11,535 nucleotides of DNA from Rhodospirillum sp. UBA1311 (GTDB lineage: Bacteria > Pseudomonadota > Alphaproteobacteria > Rhodospirillales > Rhodospirillaceae): positions 1 to 11,535 of the forward strand of contig DBTR01000038.1 in NCBI GenBank assembly GCA_002307145.1, written 5' to 3'. The stretch's first letter is position 1. Each line of letters starts with the position of its first letter. Shown here piece by piece: positions 6,126 through 11,535 of this stretch. The position numbers and the translations under genes were made by a program. Below the pieces are notes generated by a model that saw nothing but the letters and a program-made list of their open reading frames with translations, was not told the origin of the DNA and ran no database searches.

Positions 6126-8200
6126 CCCCTGTCCCCTTCCACCTCCGCCGCCGCCTTCGGCAGGCGCACGACGAACGTCGCGCCGCCGCCCTCGGTCTCC
6201 TCGACGCTCAGGCGGCCGCCGTGCTTGTTGACCACCACGTCCATGGCGATCGCGAGCCCCTGTCCCGTACCCTTGCCCACCGGCTTGGTGGTGAAGAACG
6301 GATCGAACACCCGCTCCCGCAAGGCCTCCGGAACCCCCGGACCGTTGTCCGCGACCCGGATCTCGATCGCGTCGGCAAGGGCGCGGGTAGAGATCCGGAT
6401 CACCCCTTGCTGGTCTCGCCCTTCGAGGGCATGGGATGCGTTGACGATCAGGTTCAACAATACCTGATTGACGTCGGCAGGAAGACAGAGAATTTGCGGC
6501 AAACCCGGGTCCAAGTCTTTTTCTATCCGCGCCGTGTGTTTCCATTCATTGGTGGTGACGATCAAAGTGCTGTCGATCGCCCGGTTGAGGTCGGTCATCA
6601 CTTTTGCCGTGCTGCCCGGGTGGGAAAATTCCTTCATCGACCGGACGATCTTCGCCACGTGTCCGACGCCGTCGAGGGACTGGCGCACCGCGGCGGGAAG
6701 CTCTTCCATCAGATAGGGAACGTCGGCGGCTTCGAGAATCGCGTCGACCCGGGCCTTCGCCTCCGGCGTATCCGCCACCACCTCCTGCACCGCCTTCAGC
6801 GCCTCCGCCACGCCCTGGATCGAGGTGTCGAAGAAGCGGAGGTTGTCGCCGACGTACTGGATCGGGGTGTTGATCTCGTGCGCGATCCCCGCCGCGAGCT
6901 GGCCGACCGAGGCGAGGCGCGAGGATTGCAGCGCCTCGCGCTGCGCGTCGACCAGGGCGGTGACGTCGGCGGAGGTGCCGCGATACCCCTTGAACACTCC
7001 GTCCTCGCCGAAGAACGGCTTGCCGCTGGAGCGGACGTGCAGCAGACGCCCGGCGCGGGTTTGCAGCGAATAGTCGAGATTGCGGAAGTTCCGCCGCGCC
7101 GCAATATCCTTGGCGTACCTCACCCACTTCGCCGCATCTTCCTGGCTGCGCGCCGACCCGGCGAACTGGAGGCGGGTGGTGCCGAGGATCTCGTCGGGGG
7201 AAAACCCGGTGACGTCGAAGAAGCGGTCGGAAACCATCGTCAGGCGGTCGTCGGCGTCGGTCTCCCAGAACCAGTCGGAGGCGGATTCGGCGATGTCGCG
7301 CAAGCGCTGCTCGCTGATCGCGAGGCGCTCGATCTGGGCTTGCTCGGCGGCGCGGTTGGCGGCTTCGATGGCGGCGCGCTCGGCATTGGCCTGGGCGAGG
7401 GCGCGAAGGTTGGTCTTGAACGCCTTCGCCGCCAGGGTCAGCCGCCCGACCTCGTCGGCGCGGTCGGGCGCGGGGATCACCAGCGAGGTGTCGCCCGCCG
7501 TCAGCCGCCCCATCGCCTCGGTGACGCCGACCACGCCGTTCGAGATCGCCCGGCCGATCAGCAGCGTAACCACCATGGCCAGCGCGAACGCGGCGGCGGC
7601 GGCGGCGAGGAACCCCAGGGTGGCGCGGTGCATGTCGGCCTCGGCCTGTTCCTCAAGGTCGCGCTGCGCCTCGACGCGATAGTTTTCCCAGCTCCGGATC
7701 GCCGCTTCGGCCACCGCGTAGCGCCGCTCGGCCTCGCCGAGCTTGGCCATCGCGTCGCCGGTACCGCCGACGAAACTCTCAAGCGCGTCGCGCGCGCCGG
7801 TCTCGTAGGTGCGCGCAGCGTTGCGAATCGCCACCACCAACGGGGCTTCCTCGTCGTCGGCGGCGGTCTGGGCGTCGAGCATCTCGGCCAGCACCGCGAC
7901 GCTCGCGAATTGCGCTTCGGCGACCGCGCGCAGGCTGGCCGCGACATCCGGCGCAACGCCGATCGAGCGCCAGGTGATCGCGCGGAACAGGGCGAGATCA
8001 CTTTTCACCATCGCGATGCGGAGAATCGACAGGCGTTGGTCGCGCACCTGGAAGGTCTGCGCCCGCGCCGCCGTCTCCTGCCGCTGCGCCTGCAGCACGG
8101 CATTGGCGACGAGCGCGGCGATGATCGCCGCAGCGACGACGATCCCGGGGGAAACCATGAGCTTCCAGCGCAGCGGCCAATCGCGGAACTTCAGGATCAC
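6122..8200 (-). CDS. Membrane sensor histidine kinase (HAMP-PAS-HisKA-HATPase)
   Basis: A 692-residue inner-membrane kinase. In order: helix 1 (about 17-37), an all-helical extracytoplasmic sensor (38-194), helix 2 (195-216), HAMP (217-266), a coiled-coil linker rich in Ala and Glu (267-303), PAS (303-418), the H-box AAGIAHEINTPIQYVGDN with phosphorylated His 442, and the ATPase domain with N-box Asn 587, G1 motif DNGPGVP (618-624), FDPFFTTKP (632-640) and G2 loop GKGTGQGLA (642-650). About 145 residues separate His 442 from the N-box, longer than the usual 100-110. There is no attached receiver, so phosphate should go to the two linked response regulators. Start: the GTG at 8200 is chosen because GGAGGAGGT (8205-8213) lies four bases upstream; an ATG at 8236 and a TTG at 8251 in the same frame lack a Shine-Dalgarno. 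The PAS shows no obvious heme or flavin signature, and the signal sensed is unknown. Confidence 0.93.
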   Translation of the reverse strand: MILKFRDWPLRWKLMVSPGIVVAAAIIAALVANAVLQAQRQETAARAQTFQVRDQRLSILRIAMVKSDLALFRAITWRSIGVAPDVAASLRAVAEAQFASVAVLAEMLDAQTAADDEEAPLVVAIRNAARTYETGARDALESFVGGTGDAMAKLGEAERRYAVAEAAIRSWENYRVEAQRDLEEQAEADMHRATLGFLAAAAAAFALAMVVTLLIGRAISNGVVGVTEAMGRLTAGDTSLVIPAPDRADEVGRLTLAAKAFKTNLRALAQANAERAAIEAANRAAEQAQIERLAISEQRLRDIAESASDWFWETDADDRLTMVSDRFFDVTGFSPDEILGTTRLQFAGSARSQEDAAKWVRYAKDIAARRNFRNLDYSLQTRAGRLLHVRSSGKPFFGEDGVFKGYRGTSADVTALVDAQREALQSSRLASVGQLAAGIAHEINTPIQYVGDNLRFFDTSIQGVAEALKAVQEVVADTPEAKARVDAILEAADVPYLMEELPAAVRQSLDGVGHVAKIVRSMKEFSHPGSTAKVMTDLNRAIDSTLIVTTNEWKHTARIEKDLDPGLPQILCLPADVNQVLLNLIVNASHALEGRDQQGVIRISTRALADAIEIRVADNGPGVPEALRERVFDPFFTTKPVGKGTGQGLAIAMDVVVNKHGGRLSVEETEGGGATFVVRLPKAAAEVEGDRG

Positions 8201-8386
8201 GCCGACCTCCTCCGTTTTCCACGGTCGCCCCGCCATGACGGAGCGCCACAACCATAAATAACTCTACGAAGTCCGGAGCACGCTCGCCACAGGGGAATTC
8301 CCGAAGTCGCCTCCGTGGCGAAATTCCTTGTGGAAACCCCGTCCGGACCGGGCCATTCTGGGGGCCCGCACCGGTCGAGCCGCTCC
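8201..8386. promoter_or_regulatory. Divergent control region between the kinase operon and the symporter
   Basis: These 186 bases should hold promoters for both divergent units. An AT-rich patch at 8253-8264 is the best place for a -10 on either strand, but no pair of -35 and -10 boxes is convincing. Inverted repeats are visible: the 10-bp palindrome GGGAATTCCC (8293-8302) and the 8-bp palindrome GTCCGGAC (8341-8348). Either could be an operator, and both could also arise by chance in GC-rich DNA. If the symporter starts at the GTG at 8315 instead of the ATG at 8387, the 3' part would be coding. Confidence 0.4.
8205..8213 (-). promoter_or_regulatory. Ribosome-binding site fixing the kinase start
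   Basis: GGAGGAGGT on the minus strand is a near-perfect anti-16S match and sits four bases before a GTG codon (8200). It is the strongest Shine-Dalgarno in the region and argues against the longer ATG or TTG starts, which would put this sequence inside the coding region as Lys-Thr-Glu-Glu-Val. Confidence 0.75.
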
Positions 8387-9796
8387 ATGTCGATGAACGT
8401 CATCCATTTCGTCTTTCTCGTCGCGACGGTGGCGATCGCGCTCGGATTGGGCGCGCGCGCCGGGCGCAAGACCCGCACCGCGGAAGGCTTCAGCCTCGGC
8501 GGGCGGTCGTCGGGCGCGGGCGTGGTGGCGGGCGGCATCGCGGGCACGGTGATCGGCGGCGCGGCCACCATCGGCACCGCCCAGCTCGCCTATTCGATCG
8601 GCCTCTCGGGCTGGTGGTTCACCCTGGGTTCGGGCATCGGCTTCCTGATCATCGGCACCTTCTACGCCCGGCCGCTCCGCCGCTCCGGCCTCGAAACCGT
8701 CTCCCAATACCTCGCGCGCACCTACGGCCCCGCCGCCGGGCCGATCGCCAGCCTCGCCTCGTCGCTCGGCATCCTGTTCTCGGCGGTGGCGAGCGCGCTC
8801 GCGGCGATCCCGATGATCGCGGCGATGACCGGCTTGTCGCCGTTCCTGTCCGCCGTCGCGATCGTGGTCCTGGTGGTTGCGATGGTGGCGTTCGGCGGCC
8901 TGCGCTCGGCGGGCGTCGCCGGACTGTTCAAGATGCTGGTGCTGTGGATCACCCTGTTCGCGGCGGGCGGCCTCGCGGTCGTCACCCTTCACGGCCTGCC
9001 GGACTTTTCCGCGCGCTTCCCCGAGATGCCGTGGTTCAGCCTGTTCGGGCGCGGCGTCTGGCAGAGCCTCGGCAACGTCTTCTCCCTGATCGTCGGGATC
9101 ATCTGCACCCAGACCTACATCCAGGCGCTCTACGCCGCCTCGGATTCCCGCACCGCGGCCGTCGGCGCGTACACCGCCGCCGCGATCACCATCCCGGTGG
9201 GCCTACCCTCGGTGGCGGTGGGGATGGCGATGCACGTGCTCCACCCCGAGATCGCGCCGATTCTCGCCCTGCCGATCTACCTCGTCGAGGCCCTGCCCGC
9301 CCCCGTCGCAGGCGTCGCGATCGGCGGCCTCATGCTTTCGGTGGTGGGCTCGATCGCCGGACTGACCCTCGGCATCGGCACGATGATGTCGCGGGACATC
9401 GGCCAGGCGGTGCTGGGCCTCACCCGGGACCGGGACATCCTCCGCCTCAACCGTGCCTGCGTGGTCGCGGTCACGATCGTCGCCGCGTGGATCGCCCTCA
9501 CCCACCTCGACAGTTATGTCCTCGATTGGAATTACATGTCCATGGCGCTCAGGGGTGCGGGGCTGTTCCTCCCCCTCACCCTCGCGGTGTTCGCGCCGGG
9601 GCGGCTGCCGCCCGCGTGGGGGATCGGCGCCATGGCCGCCGCCACCCTGGCGGCGGTGGGCTCCAAGCTGCTGCCCGGCTTCGCCGTCACGCCGCTTTAC
9701 GCGGGCCTCGCCACCAGCGCGGCGGTGGTCGGGATCGGGCTGGCGGTGGCGGCAGTGCGCCGCGCGCAACCTCCGGTGCAGCCCCGCGACCTCTGA
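8387..9796 (+). CDS. Sodium:solute symporter (SSS) family transporter
   Basis: A 469-residue polytopic inner-membrane protein of the sodium:solute symporter family, which couples uptake of a small solute to Na+ entry through a LeuT-like fold. Some 12-13 hydrophobic helices span most of the protein. Family-like stretches are the Gly-rich GGIAGTVIGGAATIGTAQLA early region (the unwound helix 1 area) and SRDIGQAVLGL after the helix that normally carries the Na+-binding Ser/Thr pair. That helix reads SVVGSIAGLTLGIGTMMS, so one Ser is kept while the usual neighbouring Ser/Thr is Ile. The ATG at 8387 starts just before the first helix (MSMNVIHFVFLVATVAIAL); upstream in-frame GTG at 8315 would add 24 polar residues, and neither start has a strong Shine-Dalgarno. 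The gene is divergent from the kinase. Substrate is not predictable; carboxylates, amino acids and polyamines are all transported by relatives. Confidence 0.88.
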   Translation: MSMNVIHFVFLVATVAIALGLGARAGRKTRTAEGFSLGGRSSGAGVVAGGIAGTVIGGAATIGTAQLAYSIGLSGWWFTLGSGIGFLIIGTFYARPLRRSGLETVSQYLARTYGPAAGPIASLASSLGILFSAVASALAAIPMIAAMTGLSPFLSAVAIVVLVVAMVAFGGLRSAGVAGLFKMLVLWITLFAAGGLAVVTLHGLPDFSARFPEMPWFSLFGRGVWQSLGNVFSLIVGIICTQTYIQALYAASDSRTAAVGAYTAAAITIPVGLPSVAVGMAMHVLHPEIAPILALPIYLVEALPAPVAGVAIGGLMLSVVGSIAGLTLGIGTMMSRDIGQAVLGLTRDRDILRLNRACVVAVTIVAAWIALTHLDSYVLDWNYMSMALRGAGLFLPLTLAVFAPGRLPPAWGIGAMAAATLAAVGSKLLPGFAVTPLYAGLATSAAVVGIGLAVAAVRRAQPPVQPRDL

Positions 9797-9967
9797 CCCC
9801 GAGTCGCTTCGATATGCACCATACCGCCGCGTGTGGCGGCACCCGGAACACACGCAGAATCCTGCCTAAAATTTATCATTTGTAACTTTTGCTTGTTTCC
9901 TGCACATTCCCGCCATCCCACTATAGTCCCTTTGCGCAAACATCTAATCCTTCTGGCGGTGATGGCT
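9797..9967 (+). promoter_or_regulatory. Intergenic region upstream of the chemoreceptor
   Basis: A 171-base gap that turns notably AT-rich from about 9867 to 9930, unlike the rest of the window, as expected for a promoter. TATAGT (9922-9927) is a good -10 candidate, 34 bases before the chemoreceptor start, but no clear -35 is found 16-18 bases upstream. Flagellar sigma-28 and sigma-54 signatures were looked for and not seen. A short hairpin (9824-9828 with 9835-9839) follows the symporter but has no T tract, so it is a doubtful terminator. Confidence 0.45.
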
Positions 9968-11535
9968 ATGTCGTTCGTGAAAAACCTCCGCATGCCGGTC
10001 AAGCTCTACGGCAGCGCGGCCCTGATCATGGTCCTCATCGCAGTGATGGCCGCAACCTCCTGGACCGCGTTCCGCGACATCGGCCGCGCCTTCACCTCGG
10101 TGCGCGTCGCCTCGGAAATTTCCCAGCTCGCCCAGATCAGCCAGTTCGAGATGGCGGGCGCCGGCTACGGCAACCTCGGGATTTCCAAGGCGCAGACCGA
10201 AGCCGACCTCGCCACCTACGAAAAGACCAGCGTCGCCAAGCGCGCCGCCAGCATCGCCGCGCTCAAGAAAGCCCTGGACGCCGCCGCCGGAGCGGGCGAG
10301 ACCGAGCGCAAGCTGCTCGGCGCCATGCTCGACAAGGTCCAGGCCTACAGCGCGCTCACCGACCAGGGGATCGAGATTCGCCACGCCTACCTCGAACGCC
10401 AGGCCGAACTCTTCACCTTAGCCCCCAAGCTCACCGAAACCGTGCAGTACGCGGTGCGGCAGGCGATCGCGCACGAGCCCCTGCTGGTCCAGTCCCTGAT
10501 GTCGGCGGACAACAATCTGGTGGGCGCCCGCACCTATATGATGCGTTTCCTGATCACCACCGATCCCGAGGACGCGAAGAAGCAGGGCGCCGCGCTCCAG
10601 ACCGCGCAGGCGGCGGTGAAAATGGCCCTCGGCGTGTCCACGGGTTCCAGCCTCGAATCCGCGCTCGACACCATCAACGAGAGCGCCGACGCCTACGATT
10701 CGGCGGCCCAGGTGCTGATGGCGCTCGCGATCAAGAGCAACGACCTCTGGTACAACCAGGCGCGCACCGTGCGCGGCGAACTCAACGCCGCCACCGACGC
10801 GGCGATCCGGCACATGACCGAGGCCTCCGAAACCGCCTCGCGCGAAGCCGCCACCACCCTCACCCACGCCTCCTCGGTGCTGGGCGGCGTGGCGATCCTG
10901 GTGTTCCTGGTGGTGATCTCGCTCAACATGGTCACCGTGCGCCTCGTGGCGAAGCCGATCGTCGAGGTTACCGGGATCATGGATCGCCTCGCCCACGGCG
11001 ACAAATCCGTCGACGTGCCCTACCGCGAGCAGACCGACGAAGTCGGAGGCATCGCCCAGGCGGTGCAGGTGTTCAAGGAAAACGCGCTCAAGCTCGACGC
11101 GATGACCGCCGCGCAGGAAGCCCAGGCGGCCCAGGCCGCCGCCGAGAAGACCGCCGCGATGAACGCGCTCGCCGACGCGATGCAGGCGAGCATCAAGGGC
11201 ATCGCCCAATCGGTGGCGAGCGCAGCCACCCAGATGCACCACACCGCCTCGGCGCTCACCGGGATCGCGCAGGAAACCACGGCGCAGGCGACCTCGGTCG
11301 CCGCCGCCACCGAGCAGGCGAGCAACAATGTCGAAACCGTCGCGAGCGCGGCGGAGGAACTCACCTCCTCGATCCAGGAAATCGGCCGCCAGGTTTCGGC
11401 CGCCGCCGACGTCGCCGCGGCGGCGGTGACCCAGACCGAGCGCACCAACACCCTGGTCGCCAATCTCGCCAGCGCCGCGAGCCGGATCGGCGAGGTGATC
11501 AACCTGATCACCGACATCGCCGACCAGACCAACCT
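9968..11535 (+). CDS. Methyl-accepting chemotaxis protein, 3'-truncated by window edge
   Basis: A transmembrane chemoreceptor that reports a ligand to CheA/CheW at the cell pole. The frame is open to the window end, with 522 residues visible. TM1 is at about 14-32 (GSAALIMVLIAVMAA), TM2 at about 303-321 (VLGGVAILVFLVVIS), then HAMP (322-375), an Ala/Gln-rich coiled coil, and the start of the signalling hairpin with GEVINLITDIADQTN at 508-522, where the sequence stops. The tip and the returning helix are missing. The periplasmic sensor is about 270 residues, nearly all predicted helix and without Cys; that length suits a helical bimodular (HBM) domain more than a simple four-helix bundle, but the assignment is inference. 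Start: ATG 9968 has GGTGA at 9958-9962 upstream; an ATG two codons earlier (9962) is also possible. Candidate methylation sites lie in the Glu/Gln-rich ATEQASNNVETVASAAEEL stretch. Confidence 0.93.
   Translation, partial: MSFVKNLRMPVKLYGSAALIMVLIAVMAATSWTAFRDIGRAFTSVRVASEISQLAQISQFEMAGAGYGNLGISKAQTEADLATYEKTSVAKRAASIAALKKALDAAAGAGETERKLLGAMLDKVQAYSALTDQGIEIRHAYLERQAELFTLAPKLTETVQYAVRQAIAHEPLLVQSLMSADNNLVGARTYMMRFLITTDPEDAKKQGAALQTAQAAVKMALGVSTGSSLESALDTINESADAYDSAAQVLMALAIKSNDLWYNQARTVRGELNAATDAAIRHMTEASETASREAATTLTHASSVLGGVAILVFLVVISLNMVTVRLVAKPIVEVTGIMDRLAHGDKSVDVPYREQTDEVGGIAQAVQVFKENALKLDAMTAAQEAQAAQAAAEKTAAMNALADAMQASIKGIAQSVASAATQMHHTASALTGIAQETTAQATSVAAATEQASNNVETVASAAEELTSSIQEIGRQVSAAADVAAAAVTQTERTNTLVANLASAASRIGEVINLITDIADQTN

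Noticed and set aside
6126..6545. Upstream extension of the HDOD regulator frame
   Set aside because: The added residues overlap the kinase ATPase domain in another frame and look like composition noise; the receiver starts cleanly at the ATG at 6125.
6221..8257. 678-codon open frame on the plus strand opposite the kinase
   Set aside because: It mirrors the kinase gene almost exactly. The sequence is Arg/Gly/His/Asp-rich with no domain, while the minus strand gives a complete kinase. Long antisense frames are expected in GC-rich DNA.
9824..9839. Possible terminator after the symporter
   Set aside because: The stem is only 5 bp with a 6-base loop and is followed by CACCC rather than a T tract.
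9867..9930. Flagellar sigma-28 or sigma-54 promoter for the chemoreceptor
   Set aside because: TAAA is present at 9867-9870 but no GCCGATAA-like box follows, and no GG-N10-GC pattern of a sigma-54 promoter was found.

Overview
The window is GC-rich (codon third positions mostly G or C), densely packed bacterial chromosome. Gene content and protein style (TRAP transporter, PsiE-like protein, HDOD and HD-type response regulators, a helical-sensor chemoreceptor) fit an alphaproteobacterium, perhaps of the Rhodospirillales type. That placement is inference from style only. No rRNA, tRNA, CRISPR array, insertion sequence or phage gene was seen.

Layout. (1) 1-790, plus strand: the C-terminal part of a TRAP transporter large permease (DctM), closed by a strong intrinsic terminator at 812-839. 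(2) 839-3744: a metal-resistance module. A divergent pair, a MerR-family regulator (plus) and a Zn/Cd/Pb-type P1B ATPase (minus), shares a short control region with a 17-bp dyad. Downstream of the ATPase on the same strand is a small PsiE-family membrane protein, with a GC-rich hairpin in the gap. (3) 3751-8200, minus strand: a three-gene signalling operon transcribed kinase, then REC-HDOD regulator, then REC-HD regulator. Both junctions are 4-base ATGA overlaps. The kinase is membrane-anchored with HAMP and PAS domains and carries no receiver of its own. Both regulators have output domains of the HD superfamily in which the catalytic His-Asp pair is replaced. (4) 8387-9796, plus strand: a sodium:solute symporter-family transporter divergent from the kinase. 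(5) 9968-11535, plus strand: a methyl-accepting chemotaxis protein with a long helical sensor domain, cut by the window end.

How the genes work together. The MerR regulator probably senses excess divalent metal and activates the exporter by twisting a promoter with a 19-bp spacer, while its own -10 box abuts the same dyad. The kinase and its two regulators look like one phosphorelay branch with two receivers competing for phosphate. Because neither HD domain keeps its metal ligands, the outputs are more likely binding scaffolds than hydrolases. The most unusual content is this paired-degenerate-HD operon, then the ATPase whose usual N-terminal HMA domain is replaced by a short Cys/His-rich tail. 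I found no clear evidence of a wholly unknown system.
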